NCBI RefSeq assembly: GCF_003024385.1
Contig: NZ_PVZN01000001.1
Coordinates: 62,001 to 126,000, forward strand
Origin: Pseudomonas sp. BBP2017
GTDB taxonomy: Bacteria > Pseudomonadota > Gammaproteobacteria > Pseudomonadales > Pseudomonadaceae
Length of the DNA stretch: 64,000 nt
Direction: 5' to 3'
In this document: positions 41,423-49,821 of the stretch, one piece after another
How positions within the stretch are numbered: position 1 is the stretch's first letter
Layout of the letters: the number at the start of each line of letters is the position of its first letter
Program-made: the position numbers and the translations under genes
The notes under the pieces: model-generated
Told to the model about the DNA's origin: nothing
What the model saw: only the letters and a program-made list of their open reading frames with translations
The model's database searches: none

Positions 41423-42967
41423 TCAGCGATTCAAGTTGTAGTAGAGAATCGCCTCATAAGCAGGATTCAGGCTCTTTTCCATACCCTTGATGTCTTTGCG
41501 GGAGACACGTATCTGCTGCACGTCGGCGTACCAGATTGCAGGAGCGTCCTTGGCCAGTAGCTGCTGGGCCTGCACGTACTTTTCAGTGGACTTGGCCCGA
41601 TCACTGCCTTCTAACGCCGCCGCCTCTTCGATCAACTGATCAAAGTTTGGGTTGCTGTAGTGAGACAGATTGAATAGCGTGGTTTTCTCTGTATGGAACT
41701 CACTGAAAAGCCAATCGCTGGGTGTCGGATACGTCGGCCACCAAGCCATAGATTGCATGTTGGGAGCGGTATCCAGCTTCTTTGCCTTATCCCAGATCAC
41801 ACCCCACTCGCCGGGGAGTAACTCCACCTCAACGCCAACCTGAGACGCCGTCGCCTGGAATAGTTCAGCAGCGTTTGCATAGATGCCACTGATGTACTGC
41901 ATCGAGACCTTCCAGTCCTGCTTAGGTACACCGGAGGCTTCCAACAATTGTCGGGCTTTATCCAGATCGTAAGAGGCCATAGGCACGCTGGCATGCCCCC
42001 AGATACTGGTAGGCAAAGGCCCCTTGGAAACGCTGCCGTAGCCATGCAAAATATCTTTGGTGACACTTTCATAGTCCCAGAGGTACTGCAGCGCCTGACG
42101 AAATGCCAGGTTGTTCGTAGGGTACTTCTGGGTATTGATCAAAAATTGAAAGTTCTTCCACGAAGGCGCGGTGCTCACCTTGATGGAGGGGTTTTCCCCC
42201 AACACCTTGAGCTGATCAAGAGGGATATCCCAAGCGACACCGGCCTCGCCATTTTTGATCATCTGGGTACGAGTGGCGGCTTCGGACACGACCTTCACGA
42301 TGACCCGATCAAATTGCCCTTCTTTCCAACCTCCCCAGTAGCCATCGAATCGCTCAAGCACCACTTGCTGGCCCTGTTCGACCTGCCCAAGTTTGTAGGG
42401 ACCGGTACCGATGGCGTTGGGAGCCATCATCCAGTCATGACCCTTCTCCACCGCCGCCGGGGCAATGATGTAAGCGGCATACTGACCTGCCGCGATCAGA
42501 TTGGCCGGAGTGGGACTCTTAAACTTGAGCGCTACCGTATCGTCAGCGAGGGCCTCGATGGCATCCAGACCTTTCCATACAAATGCAGCGCCCTGTTTCA
42601 GCTCCTTGACGTAATCAATGGACTTTTTGACCGCTGCAGCATTAAAGGCCGAACCGTCATGAAATTTAACGCCGTGCCGCAGCTTGAAGGTCCAGGTCTT
42701 GCCGTTGTCGCTGCTTTCCCAGGACGTGGCAAGCCCGGGGGAAAACTCCTCAGCACTGCCTGGCGCGTTATATACCACTAGTGTCTCGTAGATATTGCCC
42801 AGTACCCGCACTTCCTCCGAAAAGGCCGAGGCTGGATCCCAATCCTTGAAAGAGGCTCGATCAGCGACAACCAAGGTATTGTTTGCCGCATACACCAAAC
42901 CACTGGTCAATGGCGCAGTAATGGACAGCGCCATCAACCCCGCCATCAATGTTCTTTTGAATTTCAT
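41423..42967 (-). CDS. Peptide-type periplasmic binding protein (SBP_bac_5, DppA/OppA-like)
   Basis: 514 aa; ATG preceded by GAGGAA. Signal peptide TLMAGLMALSITAPLTSGLVYAAN. Typical SBP_bac_5 landmarks: GLATSWESSDNGKTWTFKLR, HGVKFHDGSAFNAAAVKKSI, and PNAIGTGPYKLGQVEQGQQV. The C-terminal end has DAPAIWYADVQQIRVSRKDI. First gene of the dipeptide-type transport operon, followed 178 bp later by the permeases. The ligand may be a peptide, opine, or another amide; sequence does not decide. Confidence 0.92.
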   Translation of the reverse strand: MKFKRTLMAGLMALSITAPLTSGLVYAANNTLVVADRASFKDWDPASAFSEEVRVLGNIYETLVVYNAPGSAEEFSPGLATSWESSDNGKTWTFKLRHGVKFHDGSAFNAAAVKKSIDYVKELKQGAAFVWKGLDAIEALADDTVALKFKSPTPANLIAAGQYAAYIIAPAAVEKGHDWMMAPNAIGTGPYKLGQVEQGQQVVLERFDGYWGGWKEGQFDRVIVKVVSEAATRTQMIKNGEAGVAWDIPLDQLKVLGENPSIKVSTAPSWKNFQFLINTQKYPTNNLAFRQALQYLWDYESVTKDILHGYGSVSKGPLPTSIWGHASVPMASYDLDKARQLLEASGVPKQDWKVSMQYISGIYANAAELFQATASQVGVEVELLPGEWGVIWDKAKKLDTAPNMQSMAWWPTYPTPSDWLFSEFHTEKTTLFNLSHYSNPNFDQLIEEAAALEGSDRAKSTEKYVQAQQLLAKDAPAIWYADVQQIRVSRKDIKGMEKSLNPAYEAILYYNLNR

Positions 42968-43130
42968 AGGCGTTCCTCTTATTTTTATGGCGGGCGCAGC
43001 GGATCACTTGTAAAAACAGGCACTCATTCAACTGGAATGAATGATGTGATTGGCCGTTAACGAAACTGACATTTGAGTGGTGTATGACATTATCGATCTG
43101 CCGCACGGCCAGCTCAATTTCGCGAGCGCG

Positions 43131-43168
43131 AAGAAAAAAACGCCAGGTGACGCCCCAAAGCGTCACCT
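43131..43168 (-). terminator. Rho-independent terminator of the HTH regulator gene
   Basis: Minus strand: AGGTGACGC-TTTGGG-GCGTCACCT, a perfect 9-bp stem, then GGCG and eight T. It separates the regulator transcript from the transporter operon downstream, so that operon must have its own promoter in 42968-43130. Confidence 0.9.
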
Positions 43169-43189
43169 AGCGTCAATTTTAAAAAATGA

Positions 43190-44017
43190 CTAAAACAGCG
43201 GAGGGACGAGGTTGAACTCACCTTCTGATGGATGTACCAGCAGCCGCGACCTCACCTCGTCGGGAATCTCAGGGGCATCAATCGGAAAACAGCTGCAACT
43301 GGTGAGAGCGTTACGCAGGTCGATCGACTCGCCTAGGTGCTCAAATACAATATGGGCACCAAAAGGACGGCGGAAATTGTCACCCGAAACGCCGAGTACC
43401 AAGCCGTTGAGAAAACGGAAACGACTGCGGTAGGAGGGATAAAGCGCTGACCAGATATAGCCCCGGGACGAGAGGTACTCGCGCTCGACGATGTAAATCA
43501 GATCCGATGAGGCAAAGCAGAATCCACGATATTTATTGATGCCGAAACTGTTCAGCTGGTCATCGCCCAGCCTCATCCGCTCGTAGGTTTTACTCAGGAT
43601 CTTTTCGCCGGAGCGGGTCAAGCGGGTAATCGACTTGATCACCTCCCCCGGCGCGGCAGGCGACATCAAATAGACAAAGTAGTAACCCTGGTACTTCGAC
43701 AACGCCTGCGCGGAGCTCGGGAAAAAATCGGCTGGTACCGCACTGTCCTGCTCTCGCGCCTTGCGTTGCCTGCTGAGCAGAGCGCGGAAGGATTCATGCT
43801 CGGAGAATATTTCCTCCTCATCCACCCCAAAAAAAGTGCAGATTTTGCGCAGGGTAAAGGACGAGGGAGTCGCTTGCGCCCCCAAGTATTTGTTGAACTG
43901 CTGGCGGTTGATATCAAGGGAGCGGCACACCTTCGCCACCGACTTATAATATCCGCAGAGAAGGCGCAAGTTTTGACTGAAGTCTTGCATCGACTGGGAT
44001 GAACTGGAACTGACCAT
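43190..44017 (-). CDS. HTH (XRE-like) transcriptional regulator with unknown sensor domain
   Basis: 275 aa; start at 44017 with AGGAA upstream. Residues about 10-65 form a Cro/C1-like HTH (VAKVCRSLDINRQQFNKYL, then FTLRKICTFFGVDEEEIF). The remaining 190 residues have a mixed alpha/beta pattern (GYYFVYLMSPAAPGEVIKSI, GFCFASSDLIYIVEREYL, RFRFLNGLVLGVSGDNFRRP) with no family I recognise. It lies between the aminotransferase and the transporter operon on the same strand and is a good candidate regulator of both. It ends in a strong terminator. Confidence 0.75.
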   Translation of the reverse strand: MVSSSSSQSMQDFSQNLRLLCGYYKSVAKVCRSLDINRQQFNKYLGAQATPSSFTLRKICTFFGVDEEEIFSEHESFRALLSRQRKAREQDSAVPADFFPSSAQALSKYQGYYFVYLMSPAAPGEVIKSITRLTRSGEKILSKTYERMRLGDDQLNSFGINKYRGFCFASSDLIYIVEREYLSSRGYIWSALYPSYRSRFRFLNGLVLGVSGDNFRRPFGAHIVFEHLGESIDLRNALTSCSCFPIDAPEIPDEVRSRLLVHPSEGEFNLVPPLF

Positions 44018-44509
44018 AAAGAGTATTCCTAACGCCAGAATTGACAACATACTGAACTAATCGTCGCTTGGGGTCACGGCTTCAAAAGCTCCGTGCAAGA
44101 CAGTGCCTGAAAGTGGCGCAGAAGCTGGTATTGCCAACCCGTGATCGACACGAGCATTGAGCCCGACCATTGCGACTAGGCGAGGAAATATTCAACAAAT
44201 ACAAAAGCTTATCCAGCGATTTCTGACCCATCGGCAGAATTGACATCGGCTGCATATTTGTAATGCGCGCCTATTGCTACCCAAGATGTCACTGTGGTCT
44301 TCATTAACACCACCGGTGCAGGCGAAGCCGGGGCAGGCACCAACGAAAAAGCCCCGAATAATCAGGGCTCTAACATGTATATGTCGTGGCATTTTCCGTG
44401 AATACTACAACGGGCTTGCCTGTAAGCCATTTAGCAGGCCCACTGCCTACTCTCACAGGATCGTCCGCGATACGACGCCAAACCTATCAAAGTCGAGCCG
44501 TACCCGTAC
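44018..44509. other. Regulator upstream region
   Basis: About 490 bp without a supported gene. It holds the aminotransferase terminator (44345-44370) and presumably the promoter of the HTH regulator in the last 250 bases before 44017. Confidence 0.5.
44345..44370 (-). terminator. Rho-independent terminator after the aminotransferase gene
   Basis: Minus strand: GAGCCCTGATTATTCGGGGC followed by TTTTTCG; a 5-6 bp G+C-rich stem and T-tract, 140 bp past the aminotransferase stop. Confidence 0.75.
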
Positions 44510-45886
44510 TCAATGCCCCTGCGCCAGCCACCGCTGCGTATCCTCCAACGCCTTGCTGAAACAGTTGATGATAAGGTCGACTTCTTCCGCTGTAGTGACC
44601 AGGGGTGGGCAGAACGCAATGCTGTCACCAATGTTGCGGACAATCATGCCGTGCTCTTGGCAGCGAGCATTGAAATAACTACCGACCCGGCGAAGCGGCT
44701 CGAACCGGGTTTTCTCCGATTTATCTGCGACCAGCTCAACGGCGGCAATGAAGCCGACACCTCGGATTTCCCCGATTAACGGGTGGTCAGCATATTGCGA
44801 AAGGCCAGCTCGCAGTCGCGCCCCCATTTCGGCCGCGTGTTCTACCAGGTGTCGCTCTTCAATCAACTTGATGTTCTCCAGCGCCACTGCCGCAGCCACT
44901 GGGTGCCCGCTCGCGGTGAAGCCGTGTCCAAAGGTCCCGATGGTCGAACTTTGCCCCGCGATCTCCTGATAAATCCGTTCGTTGATCAACACTGCTGCAA
45001 GCGGTTGATATGACGAGGTCAACTGTTTAGACAGCACCATAATGTCTGGCTCGATGCCGAACGTAGTCGAGCCGAACATGTTGCCAGTGCGGCCAAATCC
45101 ACAGACGACCTCGTCTACTACCAACAAAATATCGTACTTGCGGCAAACCGCCTGGATCTTTTGCCAGTAGCCGCGCGGAGGAACAATAACCCCACCGGCC
45201 GCCATCAAAGGTTCGCCGATGAACGCAGCAACTGTATCGGGCCCTTCGCGTTGGATGAGGGTTTCGAGCCCTTTTGCAAGACGATCCGAAAATGCCTCCT
45301 CCGACTCGCCGGGTTCGCCGAAACGATAGTGATGCGGGCACATTGCATGCGCTATGTCCATCATAGGCAGGTCGAAAGCACGATGATTGTTCGGCAAGCC
45401 AGTTAGGCTCGCCGCAGCGATGGTCACGCCATGGTAGGCTCCGATGCGAGATATCACCTTTTTCTTCAGCGGCAGACCACGGGCGTTATTGTAATAACGA
45501 ACCATTTTCACCACCGTGTCGTTGGCCTCAGAACCGGAGTTGGTAAAGAAAACCTTGCTCATCGGCACCGGCGCCAGCGATATGAGCTTCTCCGCGAGAT
45601 CCACGGCAGGCTGATGCGTTTTGTGAGTAAAGGTGTGGTAGAAAGGTAGCTTACGCATCTGCGTCATGGCCGCTTCGACCAGTCGCACCTCGCTGAAGCC
45701 AAGTGCCGCACTCCACAGGCCCGACATGGCTTCGATATAGCGACGCCCCTCGGTGTCATAGACGAAAACCCCATCCCCGCGCTCAATTGCCAACGGACCG
45801 ACACCTTCGTGCATCCGCGCATCGGTATAGCTATGAAGGTGATGGGCTATATCCCTCGCGTACAGTGTGTCAGTGGCATTGGACAT
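44510..45886 (-). CDS. Class III pyridoxal-phosphate aminotransferase
   Basis: 458 aa; start at 45886 with TTGGAG upstream. Family landmarks: MSGLWSAALGFSEVRLVEAA, FFTNSGSEANDTVVKMVRYY, SRIGAYHGVTIAAASLTGLP, LLVVDEVVCGFGRTGNMFG, and the PLP lysine in LSKQLTSSYQPLAAVL. These are the omega-aminotransferases (putrescine, beta-alanine, 6-aminohexanoate type), which move a terminal amino group to pyruvate or 2-oxoglutarate. Cytosolic. It is upstream of the HTH regulator and the peptide-type transporter/NylB-like hydrolase operon and could process an amine freed by that hydrolase. Exact substrate unresolved. Confidence 0.92.
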   Translation of the reverse strand: MSNATDTLYARDIAHHLHSYTDARMHEGVGPLAIERGDGVFVYDTEGRRYIEAMSGLWSAALGFSEVRLVEAAMTQMRKLPFYHTFTHKTHQPAVDLAEKLISLAPVPMSKVFFTNSGSEANDTVVKMVRYYNNARGLPLKKKVISRIGAYHGVTIAAASLTGLPNNHRAFDLPMMDIAHAMCPHHYRFGEPGESEEAFSDRLAKGLETLIQREGPDTVAAFIGEPLMAAGGVIVPPRGYWQKIQAVCRKYDILLVVDEVVCGFGRTGNMFGSTTFGIEPDIMVLSKQLTSSYQPLAAVLINERIYQEIAGQSSTIGTFGHGFTASGHPVAAAVALENIKLIEERHLVEHAAEMGARLRAGLSQYADHPLIGEIRGVGFIAAVELVADKSEKTRFEPLRRVGSYFNARCQEHGMIVRNIGDSIAFCPPLVTTAEEVDLIINCFSKALEDTQRWLAQGH

Positions 45887-46569
45887 GGGGGTCTCCAAGA
45901 AAGGAAGTGACGACCCCACTCACCTTAGTAGCAACTTGGCGGGGTCTGGATTTAAGTTTTGGCTGGGAAATTAGTCCGGAACACAGTCGTTCCAGACTAG
46001 CTTGCGGCACTTGGTTATAACGCGCTATGGCATGAGAATCGCTGTGCTCTAACGTGGTTTTCCCCTTCGCTGTTTTTGATGTTCAGCCCGCACCCACTCA
46101 TTTGAGAGCTGAGTTTGATACAGTTTTTCCTGCTCAGACAGGCACTTTATTACTTCCCCAGTGGTGACTTAAAGTCACCACTCCATAGCTAGTACGGAGG
46201 CATTCCTCCCCCATGAGTTTCGTACATTCCGAACGGATCGTTATCCAGAGCAAATCGCCATAAACGGCAAGTCTTTGCCACAAACAGCGAAACTAGCGGA
46301 CAGCGCCCCCCCCCCAAGCCGATTGTCGAAGGTCATCCGCCAGTCATTCGCAACGGGGCCGTTTGTGATGGGGGCGTGCATAGCATGTTGGTGAATGAGC
46401 GCGGTTGCGACAATAACTGGGAGATATTTTTGTGAATGGACGAAACTTTGACGAGCCAGCGTCAATGGCAAGAGGAACATGGGCGCATGTGTTGAGCGGA
46501 AGATCAGTTTGAGGCTATTCGACCTGGATCTACTCAAGTATCAAACCGAACTTTTACCTGACGGCTAAA
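45887..46569. other. Gap between aminotransferase and LysR genes
   Basis: About 680 bp. A 98-codon minus-strand frame at 46241-46537 lacks a ribosome site and recognisable sequence. No repeat or transposon end seen. The promoter of the aminotransferase is expected within 45890-46100. Confidence 0.4.
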
Positions 46570-47550
46570 CTATTCTTCAGCGCAACCGTGTTGACTTAAC
46601 GCACCAGCTGACTGGCCACCCGTCGTCTCCGCGATAGACTGCTGCATCCAAGCGCGGAAACGCGCCAATGTCACTTCATTCCAACGCTCACGCGGTCCAA
46701 CTAAATAATAGCCTCCGAGCCGAACATCGGTTTCAAGCAACTCGACCAGCCGCCCGGTGCGCAGATCATCAGCGGCAATCAGGCGTGTCGCGAGTGCGAT
46801 GCCCTGCCCTGTTACGGCCGCGTCGACCGTAAGATTGGCTGACCAGAGCCGCGGCCCGTTCAACACTACTTCATGCCCATAGCCAGCCTGATGGAACCAT
46901 TGTCGCCATTGATCGCGGCTTTCCTCATGTATCAACGGCTGATTCACGAGATCGTCAAGAGTGCGGATGGGTGCGTTCTTGCTGATCCAGTCCGGGCTAG
47001 CGACCGGAAAAATCCGGGGCCTTTCCAGCAAAATCCAGCGAACATTCCCCTTCGGCTCCTCCAAATAACGGATATCGACATCGGCGTCGTAATGCGTGAA
47101 ATCGGGCTCTAGATCGGTCGCGCGCATGACGAAATCAATGCCGGGCAGCGCAAGTTGGAGCTGGTTGAAACGCGGTGCCAGCCAGCGCGTTGCGAGACCA
47201 GGGACACACCAGATTCGTAAAACCGAGCGGCTTACCGCCGGACGCAATTCCGCCGTCGATTTGGCGATCATGTCAAAAGCCATTCCCACAGTCTCGGCAA
47301 AAAGCCTGCCTTCCGTAGTCAGCTGAATGCCTCGTGGTCCAGCATCCACAAGCCGCGTGCCAAGCCAGGATTCAAGATTTCGAACATGGCGGGAAACGAC
47401 CGTATGGCCGACATTGAGATCATCCGCAGCCTTGCGCATAGAGCCGAGCCGGCTCACTGCCTCAAAAGCGCGCACCATCGAAAGCGGCGGTAGACGTCCG
47501 CGTTTGACGCCACTTTCAGGCTCATCTTCTGGCGATTTGGCGTTGCGCAA
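46570..47550 (-). CDS. LysR-family regulator (GcvA-like)
   Basis: 326 aa from the TTG at 47550, chosen because AAGGAGG lies 5 bp upstream; the ATG at 47595 has no site. HTH: LPPLSMVRAFEAVSRLGSMR, then KAADDLNVGHTVVSRHVRNL and LVDAGPRGIQLTTEG. The effector domain has WLAPRFNQLQLALPGIDF and HYDADVDIRYLE, as in GcvA/AmpR-type regulators. It is co-directional with the aminotransferase gene but 680 bp away, so its target is not clear. It is the last cargo-type gene before the ICE backbone. Confidence 0.9.
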   Translation of the reverse strand: MRNAKSPEDEPESGVKRGRLPPLSMVRAFEAVSRLGSMRKAADDLNVGHTVVSRHVRNLESWLGTRLVDAGPRGIQLTTEGRLFAETVGMAFDMIAKSTAELRPAVSRSVLRIWCVPGLATRWLAPRFNQLQLALPGIDFVMRATDLEPDFTHYDADVDIRYLEEPKGNVRWILLERPRIFPVASPDWISKNAPIRTLDDLVNQPLIHEESRDQWRQWFHQAGYGHEVVLNGPRLWSANLTVDAAVTGQGIALATRLIAADDLRTGRLVELLETDVRLGGYYLVGPRERWNEVTLARFRAWMQQSIAETTGGQSAGALSQHGCAEE

Positions 47551-47858
47551 GCATGCCTCCTTGAAAGTGAGTATTTCCACGAGTTTAAACGTCATAATGC
47601 CGAAAAACCCTCTTATGCGAAATGAAATCTGGGGCTTGCATCACGAAGACTGACGCACAGTGGTCTATGACGAAGCGCCTATCGCTGACGGGTCCTCAAA
47701 CCCGCTTCAATTTCTAAGTGCCGAACCAACCGATCAATGAGTTGTCACCACAATTGGATCCGAAAAAGGTCTTTCGGAACCCGGCTCGCTCGACAGAGGG
47801 CCTAGCAGCAGCCCCCCGCCAGCGATTCTAGGACGAACGCAGCAGGAGGCTGTGTGCC
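47551..47858. other. Junction between cargo and ICE backbone
   Basis: About 300 bp with no supported gene, tRNA piece or direct repeat. An ICE boundary, if here, left no visible att site. The promoter for the 47859 gene should lie in this stretch. Confidence 0.45.
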
Positions 47859-48596
47859 ATGATCTCGATCAGAAGCTCTTATCACCCAATTGATGCCGCG
47901 ATTCTGTGGTGTGACCTTGCCGATCACGAGGACGAGATTTTGCGCGTCGATCTCTCTCACCCCGGCAGCCTGCTCAAGCATTTTCCGCAATGGCCATTTC
48001 TTCACATCTACGCCGAGTGCATCTACGACGCCATCGTCAGCGGTGAACTACCCGCGACCTGCTTGGGTCGCCCGATCTCTGCGGATAACCAGACTCATCG
48101 TGAGTATTGGTCCATTCGGCGTGCCGATCTCCTGGTTTGGTTTGCCCACAACTACCCTGACGAAAAGCCCGCGTTCTTGTTTTCGCAGAACCCCGACCAT
48201 TCGGAATGCGTCAGCCTCAATGCGCACTTAGTCCAGCAAGCAGAGCTGGATGCAACCCAGCGCATGATAGACAAGATGCGCCAAGAGCTTTCGGCAAGGG
48301 CTGAAGAAATGGCGGCGCTTACAGCGCTCAACAATGAGATGACAGCGCGTCTCGAGGCCTTGGGCATTCCCTCCGAGGCATCCGAAGTTACGCACCACAT
48401 GCTCGTTGGCGCTGTGCTGGAGGTCACCTTGGGTAAATCGAAGGACGGCCAGGTGCAATCGATCTACAAGTCGCAGAGTGCCTTGGTAGAGGAGGTTACC
48501 CGACGATTCCCTGGAATTGCTGGCTTGAGCAAAAGTACCCTTGATCGGAGATTTGCCGACGCGCGCCGGCATTTTGCCCAAGCTACACGGGGCTAA
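47859..48596 (+). CDS. ICE-associated coiled-coil protein of unknown function
   Basis: 245 aa; AGGAGG upstream of the ATG. Residues 1-120 are mixed alpha/beta (PHPIDAAILWCDLADHEDEI-like start YHPIDAAILWCDLADHEDEI, then PQWPFLHIYAECIYDAIVSG). Residues about 125-165 form a heptad-like coiled coil (RMIDKMRQELSARAEEMAAL). The C-terminus, LSKSTLDRRFADARRHF, looks like a DNA-binding helix pair. Related proteins are found at this place in PFGI-1-type ICEs, often misnamed as receptor kinases; no kinase motif is visible. A strong terminator separates it from alpA. Confidence 0.7.
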   Translation: MISIRSSYHPIDAAILWCDLADHEDEILRVDLSHPGSLLKHFPQWPFLHIYAECIYDAIVSGELPATCLGRPISADNQTHREYWSIRRADLLVWFAHNYPDEKPAFLFSQNPDHSECVSLNAHLVQQAELDATQRMIDKMRQELSARAEEMAALTALNNEMTARLEALGIPSEASEVTHHMLVGAVLEVTLGKSKDGQVQSIYKSQSALVEEVTRRFPGIAGLSKSTLDRRFADARRHFAQATRG

Positions 48597-48601
48597 CACC
48601 G

Positions 48602-48642
48602 CATTGTCAGGCAAAGGTCGCCATTGCCTGACAATGTTTTTT
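48602..48642 (+). terminator. Strong rho-independent terminator
   Basis: CATTGTCAGGCAA-AGGTCGCCA-TTGCCTGACAATG, a perfect 13-bp stem, followed by TTTTTT. It ends the 47859 transcript; alpA must start from its own promoter in the next 65 bp. Confidence 0.92.
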
Positions 48643-48709
48643 CGCCCCATCAGGCCTTCACTGACTGTCACATCCCACTGCGCACCACATGGTGCTACGG
48701 AGTGACATC

Positions 48710-48925
48710 ATGCAACCGACCAGCGCTACCCCTCTCCCTGCCGACCGCCACATCATGCGCCGCGATGAAGTGGAGCAAAAAACCGGCTTCAAGCGTTCGC
48801 ACATCTACAACCTGATGAAGACCGGTCAGTTCCCGCAATGCCGGCGCATCGGCACCCGCGCCGTGGGGTGGGACTCACTGGAAATCGAACAGTGGGTCCA
48901 AGACCGGCTGTCCACCGGGGACTGA
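48710..48925 (+). CDS. alpA: AlpA-family DNA-binding regulator
   Basis: 71 aa; start at 48710 with GGAGTG upstream. The MerR/AlpA-like HTH is clear: MRRDEVEQKTGFKRSHIYNL, then GQFPQCRRIGTRAVGWDSLE and IEQWV. AlpA proteins act as activators of integrase or as excisionase-like factors in P4-type elements and ICEs. It is 3 bp before parA and is probably the first gene of the ICE maintenance operon. Whether it controls the integrase at 7332 is not known. Confidence 0.9.
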   Translation: MQPTSATPLPADRHIMRRDEVEQKTGFKRSHIYNLMKTGQFPQCRRIGTRAVGWDSLEIEQWVQDRLSTGD

Positions 48926-48928
48926 ATC

Positions 48929-49807
48929 ATGAACGTCCTCTCGCTGATCTCGACCAAGGGCGGCGCGGGCAAGACCACCGTCGCCGCCAACCTGGGCGGT
49001 GTACTCGCCGACTCGGGGCTTCGCGTATTGCTGCTGGACCTGGACAGCCAACCGACGCTGTCCAGCTACTATGCTTTGCGCGAGTCCCGTGAGGCCGGCA
49101 GTTACGAACTCATTGCGCAGCGGCTCACGGTACCTGAGCAGGTGATCTCTGCCACAGTCATTCAACACCTGGACCTGATCCTGTCCAACGACCGCGCCGG
49201 GCATATCAGCCCCCTACTGTTGCACGCGCCCGATGGCCGCCTGCGCCTACGCAACCTCTTGCCCGCCTTTCAGGATCGGTACGATGTGCTCATCGTTGAT
49301 ACCCAAGGCGCACGCAGCATCGTAGTGGAAATGGCTATCCTCGCCTCCGATTGCGCCCTGTGCCCGGTCCCACCGGAAATGCTCGCCGCGCGCGAATTGC
49401 GACGTGGCACGCTTGGGCTATTTGAGGAGTTGGAGCCGTATCGCTACCTAGGGATCGTCTTGCCATCGGTAAAGCTATTGCTCAACCAGGTCAACGCCAA
49501 CCGCCGCGATACCCGCTTAATCATGCAGAGCCTGCGAGCCTCCTTCCAGTCCGATCCCCATGTCAGTGTCTGCACCACGGTGATTCCCGACCGCGTGGCC
49601 TACCCCAATGCCGCCTCGCTGGGACTGCCCGTACACCGCGTCGAGCCCACCCCTCCGCCCGGCAGCCGCAGCCCTTGTGCCGCGGAGGTGATGCGTGCCT
49701 TGGCGATCGAGTTGTTCCCGCAGTGGACCGCGCAACTTCTCGTCTCAGGCGCGCAGGTGCCCGGCCAACTGTCAGCTACTGAACGCCGGCTGATCCGTCG
49801 CGGCTGA
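48929..49807 (+). CDS. parA: ParA/Soj-family ATPase
   Basis: 292 aa. The deviant Walker A STKGGAGKTTVAAN at residues 7-20 has the signature Lys of MinD/ParA ATPases, followed by VLLLDLDSQPTLSSYY (Walker A') and VLIVDTQGARS (Walker B'). ICE ParA proteins help maintain the excised circular form and are co-transcribed with alpA and parB. Here alpA precedes by 3 bp and the ParB-type gene starts 14 bp later. Confidence 0.93.
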   Translation: MNVLSLISTKGGAGKTTVAANLGGVLADSGLRVLLLDLDSQPTLSSYYALRESREAGSYELIAQRLTVPEQVISATVIQHLDLILSNDRAGHISPLLLHAPDGRLRLRNLLPAFQDRYDVLIVDTQGARSIVVEMAILASDCALCPVPPEMLAARELRRGTLGLFEELEPYRYLGIVLPSVKLLLNQVNANRRDTRLIMQSLRASFQSDPHVSVCTTVIPDRVAYPNAASLGLPVHRVEPTPPPGSRSPCAAEVMRALAIELFPQWTAQLLVSGAQVPGQLSATERRLIRRG

Positions 49808-49821
49808 TCGGAGGATGTGTG

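Noticed and set aside
46241..46537. 98-codon minus frame between aminotransferase and LysR genes
   Set aside because: No ribosome site, no recognised sequence, no partner.
47551..47858. ICE attachment site at the backbone edge
   Set aside because: No tRNA piece or direct repeat matching 7097-7143 or any other tRNA end could be seen.
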